Origin: a virus
Virus record (IMG/VR): IMGVR_UViG_3300025128_000417
Span: 1 to 21,256 of that record
Length of the DNA stretch: 21,256 nucleotides
Strand: one strand, 5' to 3'
The notes under the pieces are model-generated. The model saw nothing but the letters and a program-made list of their open reading frames with translations, searched no databases and had not been told where the DNA came from. A program made the position numbers and the translations under genes. Below, piece after piece: positions 12,496-18,918 of the stretch (position 1 is its first letter; the number at the start of each line of letters is the position of its first letter).

Positions 12496-12549
12496 GACCA
12501 CCTCCTTGTTCTGGCTACTACACTACACCAAAGGTTTGCCGAAAGCAAA

Positions 12550-12574
12550 TGTCCATCGACACTGTCCCTCGACA
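12550..12574. promoter_or_regulatory. Operator-like sites 1 and 2 (TGTC-N4-GACA)
   Basis: TGTCCATCGACA (12550-12561) and TGTCCCTCGACA (12563-12574) are two near-identical palindromic sites one base apart, so their centres are 13 bases apart. They lie on the leftward side of the divergent region, upstream of the HTH gene. Matching arms and a shared T in the spacer argue for binding by one dimeric regulator. Confidence 0.6.
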
Positions 12575-12605
12575 GATAGCGACAACACCAAATGTAGATG
12601 AAAGC

Positions 12606-12635
12606 TTGCGTTTTCCTATGTATCGGGTTTATATT
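12606..12635 (+). promoter_or_regulatory. Rightward sigma70-type promoter candidate
   Basis: TTGCGT (12606-12611) and TATATT (12630-12635) are 18 bases apart. They are two and one mismatches from consensus and end about 40 bases before the first rightward start codon. The -10 box overlaps operator-like site 3, the layout expected of a repressible phage promoter. Confidence 0.45.
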
Positions 12636-12649
12636 GTCCGTAGACAATA
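12632..12649. promoter_or_regulatory. Operator-like site 3 (TATTGTC-N4-GACAATA)
   Basis: TATTGTC (12632-12638) and GACAATA (12643-12649) form a perfect 7-bp inverted repeat around CGTA. Its core TGTCCGTAGACA matches sites 1 and 2. It covers the -10 box and probable transcription start of the rightward promoter candidate, so bound protein should block that promoter. Confidence 0.6.
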
Positions 12650-12674
12650 ACCCACAACCCACGAGGAAAATTTT

Positions 12675-13073
12675 ATGATAACAGAAATGAATCCAACCGA
12701 AATCAAGAAACTCAGGGCCACCCTAGAGAACGAGCTGACTCCTATATTGGCTGGGCTAGGGCTGACCTTTGAGTTGGGTAATGCTCGTTACGACAACGAC
12801 TCTGTGAAGTTCACAGGGTTTCGCATTGCTTTAGAAAATGCCCAAGACCCAACGGCAAAAGCTTTAGAGCAAGAGAACGCTTTTCGCCGACAGATGGGGG
12901 ACGTTGTTTTTGATCTTACCAAGATTGGTGAAACCTCTCAGGGTAAGTATTCGCTAGTGGGGTACAAGCCAAGGAATCGCAAGTATCCATTTATTTGCCT
13001 CAACTTGGACAATGGTGGTCACTACAAGTTTTCTGAATCGCAAGCAGAACGGATGTTTGCTGTAGCCAAGTAA
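12675..13073 (+). CDS. Conserved phage protein of unknown function, 132 residues
   Basis: The ATG follows CGAGGAAAA. The product begins MITEMNPTEIKKLRATLENE. It continues with a domain I recognise from many phage genomes without a known role: FELGNARYDNDSVKFTGFRI, then ENAFRRQMGDVVFDLTKIGE, then GKYSLVGYKPRNRKYPFICL and a lysine/phenylalanine end. The order G-x-(A/I)-x-Y-x-x-x-x-x-x-F ... G-x-x-x-x-x-x-G-x-x-Y-x-(I/L)-x-G-x-x-P-R-x-R-K-Y-P is characteristic. It is the first rightward gene, directly under the operator-overlapped promoter, and is followed by a strong terminator. It is therefore probably the most strongly expressed gene of the island and may act early. No catalytic motif is visible. 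Confidence 0.75.
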   Translation: MITEMNPTEIKKLRATLENELTPILAGLGLTFELGNARYDNDSVKFTGFRIALENAQDPTAKALEQENAFRRQMGDVVFDLTKIGETSQGKYSLVGYKPRNRKYPFICLNLDNGGHYKFSESQAERMFAVAK

Positions 13074-13082
13074 CCACAAAAG

Positions 13083-13115
13083 AGAGAGGGGGGCGAAAGC
13101 CCCTCTCTTTTTTTT
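13083..13115 (+). terminator. Strong intrinsic terminator
   Basis: A purine-rich arm closing with GGGGC (13090-13094), a GAAA tetraloop (13095-13098) and GCCCC with a CTCT arm (13099-13107) form a stem of ten or more pairs with G-U pairs near its base. Eight T residues follow (13108-13115). It lies 10 bases past the stop of the 132-residue gene, so most rightward transcripts should stop here. The reverse strand also ends in TTTT, so it may work in both directions. Confidence 0.85.
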
Positions 13116-13142
13116 GCCTTTCAACTTTGAATGGAGTAACGC

Positions 13143-13376
13143 ATGACAGAAGCAGAATGGACAACACTTATTAGTGAGCATTTGGTTGGAAAAACGATTG
13201 CTCAGATAGAGTATATGCCCCTAAAGGAAGCAGAGGGTCAGGGTTGGTACTCTCGACCAGTGGCAATACGACTAGACGATGGCACATGGCTTGTGCCAAT
13301 GTCCGATGACGAAGGTAATAATGGGGGAGCGATAAGCACAAACATTAAGGGGCTACCCATTCTTCCAGTTCTTTAA
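13143..13376 (+). CDS. Small conserved protein, 77 residues, unknown function
   Basis: TGGAG lies six bases before the ATG. The product has LVGKTIAQIEYMPLKEAEGQ, then GWYSRPVAIRLDDGTWLVPM, then SDDEGNNGGAIST. The pattern L-(V/I)-G-x-x-I-x-x-(I/V)-x-Y-M ... G-W-x-x-R-P-V-x-(I/L)-x-L-D-D-G-x-x-(L/I)-x-P-x-x-D-(D/E)-E-G-N is one I associate with a widespread short family in phages and bacteria with no assigned role. It begins 28 bases after the terminator with no obvious promoter, so expression may need readthrough or antitermination. The next gene follows after 12 bases. Confidence 0.7.
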   Translation: MTEAEWTTLISEHLVGKTIAQIEYMPLKEAEGQGWYSRPVAIRLDDGTWLVPMSDDEGNNGGAISTNIKGLPILPVL

Positions 13377-13388
13377 CGAGGGGAACGC

Positions 13389-13808
13389 ATGACCGATAAT
13401 ATAAAAATCGTAGTCTCACCAGACGAAGCCGAGTGCATCTATCGAGCGATCAACTACTACGTTGAGGCATTTGACGAAGGCCGTGGAAATGAAGTCTTCA
13501 GGGGCAATGTTGAGGAAGAGTGGCGTATGAGTGACGGCCTCCTTCACAGGCTAGCCGACCTGGTTTTTCCTGAGCCGAAGTATGACCCTTACGGCCAACG
13601 GATGACAGATTGTTGTGGGGGCTTTTCCACTTACGGACCAGATGTGAATCTAGATAATCTAGACAGCGTACCTCTGAAGTGTGCAGTCTGTGGCAGATTG
13701 ACCACAAAAGGCGAGGGCGACCAAACCGAGTTCGAGGATGGCGTTACTCCAGAGATCTGGTTAGCTCGCTGGAAGGCCCACGAAGCTTTAGCTCAGGAGG
13801 AAGGATGA
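13389..13808 (+). CDS. Zinc-ribbon-containing small protein, 139 residues
   Basis: GAGGGGAAC precedes the ATG. The N-terminal part (MTDNIKIVVSPDEAECIYRA) is helical and acidic, with tyrosines. The middle has TDCCGGFSTYGPDVN (about 76-90) and VPLKCAVCGRLTT (about 97-109), two Cys pairs about 21 residues apart that look like a zinc ribbon. The C-terminus is acidic and helical. No family is recognised. Its stop overlaps the start of the 37-residue membrane protein (ATGA), and it belongs to the rightward island. The cysteine spacing is the only functional hint, suggesting a nucleic-acid- or protein-binding accessory factor. Confidence 0.65.
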   Translation: MTDNIKIVVSPDEAECIYRAINYYVEAFDEGRGNEVFRGNVEEEWRMSDGLLHRLADLVFPEPKYDPYGQRMTDCCGGFSTYGPDVNLDNLDSVPLKCAVCGRLTTKGEGDQTEFEDGVTPEIWLARWKAHEALAQEEG

Positions 13809-13918
13809 ACGGACCTTACGGCCAAGACGATTTGTTTGTTTTTTGGGTAGTGGTAATCGGCTTTGTTTTTCTGTGCGTGGTTGGGCTTATTGAGTGGTGG
13901 GTTACTCGCCGGCGATAA
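13805..13918 (+). CDS. Tiny single-span membrane protein, 37 residues
   Basis: Hand translation gives ATG (13805-13807) to TAA (13916-13918), with AGGAGGAAGG directly before the ATG and a 4-nt overlap with the previous gene. The product (MNGPYGQDDLFVFWVVVIGF then VFLCVVGLIEWWVTRRR) has an acidic N-terminus, one transmembrane helix (about 11-29) and a basic end, predicting an N-out/C-in orientation. It is the last rightward gene; its final 17 bases overlap, tail to tail, the end of the 210-residue gene on the other strand. Possible roles include antiholin, superinfection exclusion or a membrane-targeting peptide; none is proven. Confidence 0.65.
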   Translation: MNGPYGQDDLFVFWVVVIGFVFLCVVGLIEWWVTRRR

Positions 13919-14534
13919 GGTAGCCAGCGGTAAATCCAATCGCTGCCATCCACCAGTCAGCTTTAAGTCGTAAGCCGAACGAAGGCGAGGCAGCGTTTCT
14001 GAGGGCGGTGATCTGAGAGTCTTGGATCATCGCCCTTTCCTCATGCTCCACGATCACAGAGCGTAGGCTCAAGACCAGAGCATTCGATTGAGTAGCCCTC
14101 ATTCGCTCTGCAGCCGTCAACGCTCGCTCAACTTCTATGACTTCCTCTAGTGTAGCTATCTGTATTTCGTAGCTCTCCACCACCAGGTCTAGCTCTATTG
14201 CTTGAGTAGAATCCAAACTAGCTCTCAGGCTCTCAGATAGGCTCTGTGAGCGAGCTCGCTCTTCTAGTCGAACCTGACTCAACCTAGCTACCTCACGTTC
14301 AGCTATAGCCCTCTGGGCGATTACCGCTGAGTCAGCCCTGGCGAGTTCTTCGTCTAACGAATCTGCGACCGACCGAACTGAATCCAGCACAACTTCTTGG
14401 ACCTCTAGTCTTTGCTCAGCATCATCGGCTATGCCTCGATAGTAGCTCGCCTGAGTAGCACCCCGGATACCTACAGCGAGCAGTCCTATGACGGAGATCG
14501 CTATCCATACCCACGCTGGAACTTTAGTTGGCAT
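13902..14534 (-). CDS. Membrane-anchored coiled-coil protein (spanin-like candidate)
   Basis: This 210-residue product has an N-terminal membrane segment (VPAWVWIAISVIGLLAVGI, about 5-23). About 150 residues of continuous coiled coil follow (EQRLEVQEVVLDSVRSVADS, EELARADSAVIAQRAIAERE, TLEEVIEVERALTAAERM). A second hydrophobic segment lies at the extreme C-terminus (WWMAAIGFTAGYLIAGE). It is the last gene of the lysis cassette and overlaps its neighbour by 11 nt. Rz-type spanins have one N-terminal membrane segment and a periplasmic coiled coil; one-piece spanins have a lipobox plus a C-terminal membrane segment. This protein has two membrane segments and no lipobox, so it fits neither scheme exactly. 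A spanin-like role is inferred from position and coiled coil. Confidence 0.55.
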   Translation of the reverse strand: MPTKVPAWVWIAISVIGLLAVGIRGATQASYYRGIADDAEQRLEVQEVVLDSVRSVADSLDEELARADSAVIAQRAIAEREVARLSQVRLEERARSQSLSESLRASLDSTQAIELDLVVESYEIQIATLEEVIEVERALTAAERMRATQSNALVLSLRSVIVEHEERAMIQDSQITALRNAASPSFGLRLKADWWMAAIGFTAGYLIAGE

Positions 14535-14808
14535 CGATCTGTAACCTTAGTTTCAGGAGCGCCATCTCTTTCTCGAGCTCGGCCAAACGAGCATCCAGGC
14601 TTTCTAGCTGTTCGGTCAGCACTCCCGACGTTCCAATGTACCTTCGCTGCCGTTCACTGACCGAGGTAATTTCGGTTAGAGCCTGAGTGTCAGCTCGCTC
14701 CATTCTTTCAAAGCGAGCTCCTGCGACCCAGGTCGCAACCAAAATTGAAACCGCCAATCCCACTGAGATTGCTGGCAGTGCTGTCGCTTTAGATAGTCCG
14801 TTAGCCAT
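14524..14808 (-). CDS. Single-span membrane protein with coiled coil (lysis accessory candidate)
   Basis: I place the start at ATG 14806-14808 (MANGLSKATALPAISVGLAV), where the start overlaps the endolysin stop as ATGGCTAA and a G-rich AGGTGGGG lies upstream. A longer frame from 14892 lies inside the endolysin gene and is unlikely. The 94-residue product has one membrane helix (ISVGLAVSILVATWVAGARF, about 14-33). A heptad-rich soluble part follows (LESLDARLAELEKEMALLKL). A one-span, small, coiled-coil protein next to an endolysin fits an inner-membrane spanin subunit or holin-associated protein. The neighbouring 210-residue protein has a similar layout. Confidence 0.6.
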   Translation of the reverse strand: MANGLSKATALPAISVGLAVSILVATWVAGARFERMERADTQALTEITSVSERQRRYIGTSGVLTEQLESLDARLAELEKEMALLKLRLQIDAN

Positions 14809-15292
14809 TGGAGCCCCACCTAGCTGGCGCGGGTCTGTCGAGCTTGCCTCGGATGTCGATGTGCGTGAAGCTGTTGTATCGGCCGATCCCAAACTTGTCT
14901 GCCTCTTGATGGTTCGCGAACCAGTCGGCTACTTCTCGATGGCTCCAGCCTATCTTCGTGATGTCGGCAGCTCCCCCAGTTGTATGCATAGAATTGGTAA
15001 CGCCACCAATGGTGTAGTTGTACAAGCGATCTCTATACCAACTGTTGATCAGCACAGGTCCGAATGGTGCAGCTTCTCGTAATTCACATAGTAGCTCACA
15101 TAGCATCAGAGCAGCCGGTATGCTGTCTGCGTTGGGAGCCTTCAAGGCTGTTTTCCATCGAGGTCGGTCATTGGTTTCCGACATAGCAATGGCTTCTCGG
15201 CCAACGTCTGCTATTTCTAGTGGGTGGAAATGCTTGATGCCTTTTGCTTGGAGCGCAGCTCCACACACGGCGACCCACTCATCTTTCGTCAT
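14801..15292 (-). CDS. Endolysin, M15-type peptidase (D-Ala-D-Ala-carboxypeptidase fold)
   Basis: The frame begins GTG-ATG; I use the ATG at 15290-15292 (163 residues), overlapping the holin gene by 14 nt. Beginning TKDEWVAVCGAALQAKGIKH, it has the M15 zinc-peptidase pattern: INSWYRDRLYNYTIGG (about 82-97), NSMHTTGGAADITKIGW (zinc ligands H103 and D110), then FGIGRYNSFTHIDIRG (H144). This S-x-H-x-x-G-x-A-x-D ... H-x-D arrangement is diagnostic of peptidases that cut peptidoglycan cross-links or stems, a common phage endolysin type. No signal peptide or wall-binding domain is present, so export needs the holin encoded just upstream. The active site looks intact. Confidence 0.88.
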   Translation of the reverse strand: MTKDEWVAVCGAALQAKGIKHFHPLEIADVGREAIAMSETNDRPRWKTALKAPNADSIPAALMLCELLCELREAAPFGPVLINSWYRDRLYNYTIGGVTNSMHTTGGAADITKIGWSHREVADWFANHQEADKFGIGRYNSFTHIDIRGKLDRPAPARWGSNG

Positions 15293-15596
15293 CACGGAAA
15301 CCTGGCGTACTGTCCAACACTTCCGGCCGGCGTGGTTCTCTCTTCAGAGATGCACCAATACCGCTGGCAATTGAACCGAGCTGTGGTCCAAAATATTGAG
15401 CAATGCGAGGACCAGCCGTCCATCCAAGCAAGCCTGTGAAAATCGTCCCTAAGAGAGCATAAGCTGCATTTGGGACAGTCGCCCACAGGATAGCGTCAAA
15501 AATGATTAGAACAGCTGTAAACGCGAGAGAAGCAGTAAGCAGCACCCGAGCAGCCGACAGTTTGCCTTTCTCGTCAGCGAGAATCTCGAGCATCAT
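15279..15596 (-). CDS. Holin-like two-helix membrane protein
   Basis: This 105-residue product begins MMLEILADEKGKLSAARVLL. It has two membrane helices, about residues 18-40 (LLTASLAFTAVLIIFDAILW) and 46-62 (YALLGTIFTGLLGWTAG), then GPRIAQYFGPQLG and a basic, proline-containing tail (KREPRRPEVLDS). The start overlaps the upstream virion gene's stop (TAATG). Size, two helices, a charged C-terminus and a position directly before an endolysin fit a class II-type holin. Length and topology support the role; no family-specific motif proves it. Confidence 0.7.
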   Translation of the reverse strand: MMLEILADEKGKLSAARVLLTASLAFTAVLIIFDAILWATVPNAAYALLGTIFTGLLGWTAGPRIAQYFGPQLGSIASGIGASLKREPRRPEVLDSTPGFRDDER

Positions 15597-17455
15597 TATC
15601 TATTACCTATATTGCGGTTTCGTTCTCTCCATAACTCGAGCAGTCCCGGAGCAACAGTGCCAGTAAGTCCAGGTACATACTGTCCAACACCACCACCTCT
15701 AAACATCGGTTGTCCCATCGAATACTGAATGTAAGGATTACTGCTTACTACACGACCAGCTGTATTTAACAAACCTTGTCTTATAGCTGGTCCGGCTGCC
15801 ATCCCGGCTAGTGTCGTCATAACGTCACCACCCCCGACTGCGTATCCGACACCACCACCACCCATAGCAGCTCCACCTGACGAAATGCTTGGCAAGTTGA
15901 ATTTTCCAGTTGGACTAGGCAATCGATTTAAATTGCTACGCCCAGCCATCTGCGTCATTCTACTCAACGCTTGCGCGTCTTCTAATGCTCCGGGCGTATT
16001 CCGAAAAGCGAGCGTTCCGGCTTGTGGCCGAGCTGTAGTTCCTACGTTTAGGCGGTTAAATAATTGCGAAGGAGAAAAAGCAGTATTAGCGAACCCAGCG
16101 CCACTAACGTGTGCTGCGTTTTGTGCCACATCTCGAGCCACAGCATCACGGCCAGCTTGTGGCAAAAGATCCATCAATCGTTGTACTTGGTCGGGCCTTC
16201 CTCGGCCGCCGTAGCCTACCACTGATTCAATTAGCTTATCGGCTCCTTTAGGGCCTCCAGTAGCAGCTTCAAAGATTTTTGGATCAACCCTATAGGGAGC
16301 CACCCTATTTCTAAAAAACTCCATCGCTGCGTTGTGAGCCTGACCGCCAGCCTTTAGCCCAGCCTCGGAAGTTCCCCATTGATCCAAATCATCCATGATG
16401 CCACCAAGCAGAAACTTAGCTCGGCCGTCCATCGCGCCAGTAGCAGCCAAAGGCCTGTCAATTATTTCGTTAAATCCCTTCTGCCAAATACGCATTGTTT
16501 CATACGGAATTGGCTTTCCAGCTTTTATAGCTGCCTGGATTTGCTTTGCTATATCTGTCACTGTGCCACCAGGAGTCCCTAGTGCTTCCAGCTCACGAAG
16601 CACTTGAGTAACACGGGTGCTTGTTTCGTTTAGTGGTATCTTAGCTCCGCTGGCAGCTTGGGCTGCATCATCAAACAAAGCTCCCGATTGCTGCTTCGCT
16701 TGTCGGTAACCCGCCTCAAGCATATCGGCTACTACGCGATCTGGTCTTTGGTTAGCAATGTTTGGTGCTATGTCATCTGCAAACTGGGTTGCTGCCGTTC
16801 TCAGTTGCGTTGCTTGGTTAGTCGCCTGTTGAGTTGCTGGCACACTGCCTTGAGCAACAAGTCTGTTCTCCAGCACTCGAGCTGCGTCATCAATGTCACC
16901 AGCTCTTGGCGACACGTTTAATCGGGCTGCGTCATCGAGGTACTGCTCGGCTCCTTCTTGTAATACGCCGAAAGCTCGATTTGCTACGCGACCGCCTACC
17001 TTAGATACACCGCCTCCTGCTGCCATGCTAAGAGGAAAGCGAACGTAACCAGGAACGTCTGGGACACCATCGTCATTCATATCTATTAGTGACAAGCCGT
17101 GGTCGGTCGCTGTCCCTGCAATCCCAGACGCAAAACCAATAGCAGCGCCAGGTGGGCCACCCATGAGAAAGCCCATCCCTCCACCGACTAAGCCAGAGAT
17201 GACATAGTCTGACATCCGCGACCTGTCTGTGGGATCTTCCGGGTTTATAGTACCTACTTTTTCTATCAAGTCCTCATAGGTCCATCCAGGATCACCCTCC
17301 GAAATACCGCCCTGTTGGTTACCATCTTTGTCTATGAAGCCCGTAGAGCCAGGCGCATAAAAATCTTGATGGATCGCTCTATACAACGCTTGACCTTCCA
17401 AGTCGCCATACCTCTCAGGAAATTGTTGTTTCACGCTCTGAAAAAATTCGTCCAT
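15596..17455 (-). CDS. Internal virion / ejection-type protein, 619 residues
   Basis: The ATG has AGGAGG nine bases upstream. The N-terminus (MDEFFQSVKQQFPERYGDLE) is followed by a Gly/Ala hydrophobic stretch (YVISGLVGGGMGFLMGG). Next comes DMNDDGVPDVPGY (about 125-137), which fits a D-x-N-x-D-G-x-x-D calcium-binding loop. The central 200-430 region is helical with YRQAKQQSGALFDDAAQAAS, IPLNETSTRVTQVLRELEAL, YETMRIWQKGFNEIID and LLGGIMDDLDQWG. This layout recalls phage DNA-ejection proteins. The C-terminus is glycine-rich. It lies between the 486-residue gene and the holin. Exact family unknown; ejected inner-core protein is the best guess. Confidence 0.65.
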   Translation of the reverse strand: MDEFFQSVKQQFPERYGDLEGQALYRAIHQDFYAPGSTGFIDKDGNQQGGISEGDPGWTYEDLIEKVGTINPEDPTDRSRMSDYVISGLVGGGMGFLMGGPPGAAIGFASGIAGTATDHGLSLIDMNDDGVPDVPGYVRFPLSMAAGGGVSKVGGRVANRAFGVLQEGAEQYLDDAARLNVSPRAGDIDDAARVLENRLVAQGSVPATQQATNQATQLRTAATQFADDIAPNIANQRPDRVVADMLEAGYRQAKQQSGALFDDAAQAASGAKIPLNETSTRVTQVLRELEALGTPGGTVTDIAKQIQAAIKAGKPIPYETMRIWQKGFNEIIDRPLAATGAMDGRAKFLLGGIMDDLDQWGTSEAGLKAGGQAHNAAMEFFRNRVAPYRVDPKIFEAATGGPKGADKLIESVVGYGGRGRPDQVQRLMDLLPQAGRDAVARDVAQNAAHVSGAGFANTAFSPSQLFNRLNVGTTARPQAGTLAFRNTPGALEDAQALSRMTQMAGRSNLNRLPSPTGKFNLPSISSGGAAMGGGGVGYAVGGGDVMTTLAGMAAGPAIRQGLLNTAGRVVSSNPYIQYSMGQPMFRGGGVGQYVPGLTGTVAPGLLELWRERNRNIGNR

Positions 17456-17457
17456 TA

Positions 17458-18918
17458 TTATGAGCCTCCTGGTCCGCGACCGATACCGAAAGGATCGACA
17501 AACTCGTAATATCCGCGTTCCTCTTCATCGTATTGATCTAAGATGTTTTGCGCTCGAGATCGGAAGCCGGCGTTTACATCGGCAAATTCCCCTTCTATAG
17601 GCGCAAGATTTTGGATGTCTCTTGCCCAGCGCACAGCCTCTTGCACATATGCTTTTCTCATTAACTCAAGAGCGCCTCGCATTTCATCCGCAGTCATGCT
17701 GCGATCCCCTTGAGCCATCTTTTGCGCCATGTCTAATTCGTAATTCGATTTAGCACCAGTAAAGTTTGCTAAGATCTGAAGCGTTCTGGTTTGACCGAGT
17801 CTTTCAAATGTCCCTAGCATTCCCAGCAATTCAGCATCGCCTCGCACTCGAGTGACTAAATCAGCCGGCGCATTGCCACGCAACACGCCAGATATTTCGC
17901 CAAACCTGGGATCGTTTACGATAGCAAGTGTCTGATTAATATTCTGCAGCCCTGGCAACGTCTGAGTCTCAATTGTTTGACGCATATCGTACAAACTTGT
18001 CACCCACTCACCCATTGCCTTTTCAGATGCGCTTTGTTGCGTGACAGTGTCTCCAGTATTGATGTTGGTTTGGGCCGGAGGATTCCTTTTGTAGCGAATA
18101 AACAAATCTTGTTGTTCTGGGCCTAGTTCGGAAAACCACTTAAATTGTTCTACGTCTAGTTCTTGCGACGTTGGATCTGGGTTTAATAAACCTTCAAGCA
18201 TTTGCAGTGTTTGAGAACTATCTGCATAGCCCATGTATTTTTCTCTATCTTCTTGCGATAGATCTGGTATGTCGGCAATCAAATCTGCTACAACAGCCTG
18301 ACGCCTTTCTAAAGAATCAGCATCTGTTTCTGCTTCTGTTGTAGCCGTTGCTTGTTCGGCCCGTAACTTATCTTCTGCCATTCGTTGAGCGCGGATTTGT
18401 CCTAACTGTGCTACACCAGCTTGTGTACCAGCTCCAAGCGACCCCAAGAACGATGCCCCCGGCTGAGACGCAGCTTGCGACATTGCGCCACCAGTTGACA
18501 GTAACAGCTCGGCCGTCCCTGGACGCCTAAAGAACCCACCGACTTTGCCGAAAAATCCTTGAGGATCTTGTGCGACATCGCCAGGGTTGACTACTGGTTC
18601 ATTTAGATCGGCTACAGCACTTCCCGGCACACCAGATAATACGTTAGCTACACTTTGAGCTGCGTTTACTGGGCGTTGAGCTCCTGGTGGAGTTGTTCCC
18701 ATAATAGCTGACGGAGTTCCATAAGCAGCAGATTGTTGTCGCCTGGCTTCGCCCTCGGCCATCATCGAGCGCCAATCTCTTCGCGGATCAGCACCCTGGC
18801 GGTTCAAGAAATCACCTGTCGCATCGAGTACGTTTCCGGCTGTCCCTAGATCAGTCATCCGAGTCCCGGGTCTACGCCGAAGTAGATCCAGCCACTGTTG
18901 CGGATTGGTGTATGCCAT
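17458..18918 (-). CDS. Virion-associated protein of unknown function, 486 residues
   Basis: ATG follows GGAGG seven bases upstream and overlaps the S74 tail gene's stop as TGATG. The product begins MAYTNPQQWLDLLRRRPGTR. It contains a Gly/Ala/Ser-rich segment about residues 130-175 (TAELLLSTGGAMSQAASQPG), then a coiled-coil stretch (QLGQIRAQRMAEDKLRAEQA), then a longer helical domain with acidic patches. It ends YYEFVDPFGIGRGPGGS. No enzymatic motif is visible. Between a tail protein and an ejection-like protein, an internal or tail-tube-associated structural role is likely. Gene order and composition resemble the cluster of large low-complexity virion proteins in podovirus-like phages. Confidence 0.6.
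   Translation of the reverse strand: MAYTNPQQWLDLLRRRPGTRMTDLGTAGNVLDATGDFLNRQGADPRRDWRSMMAEGEARRQQSAAYGTPSAIMGTTPPGAQRPVNAAQSVANVLSGVPGSAVADLNEPVVNPGDVAQDPQGFFGKVGGFFRRPGTAELLLSTGGAMSQAASQPGASFLGSLGAGTQAGVAQLGQIRAQRMAEDKLRAEQATATTEAETDADSLERRQAVVADLIADIPDLSQEDREKYMGYADSSQTLQMLEGLLNPDPTSQELDVEQFKWFSELGPEQQDLFIRYKRNPPAQTNINTGDTVTQQSASEKAMGEWVTSLYDMRQTIETQTLPGLQNINQTLAIVNDPRFGEISGVLRGNAPADLVTRVRGDAELLGMLGTFERLGQTRTLQILANFTGAKSNYELDMAQKMAQGDRSMTADEMRGALELMRKAYVQEAVRWARDIQNLAPIEGEFADVNAGFRSRAQNILDQYDEEERGYYEFVDPFGIGRGPGGS

Larger units (their letters stand above)
12496..12674. promoter_or_regulatory. Divergent control region
   Basis: This 179-base gap separates the leftward replication/recombination operon from the rightward island. 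It contains three 12-base inverted repeats of the form TGTCC-N-T-N-GACA (listed separately), another inverted repeat TTTGC-CGAAA-GCAAA just left of them, a rightward promoter candidate overlapping the third site, and ribosome sites at both ends. A leftward promoter must also lie here, but I see no clear -35/-10 pair. Confidence 0.6.
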
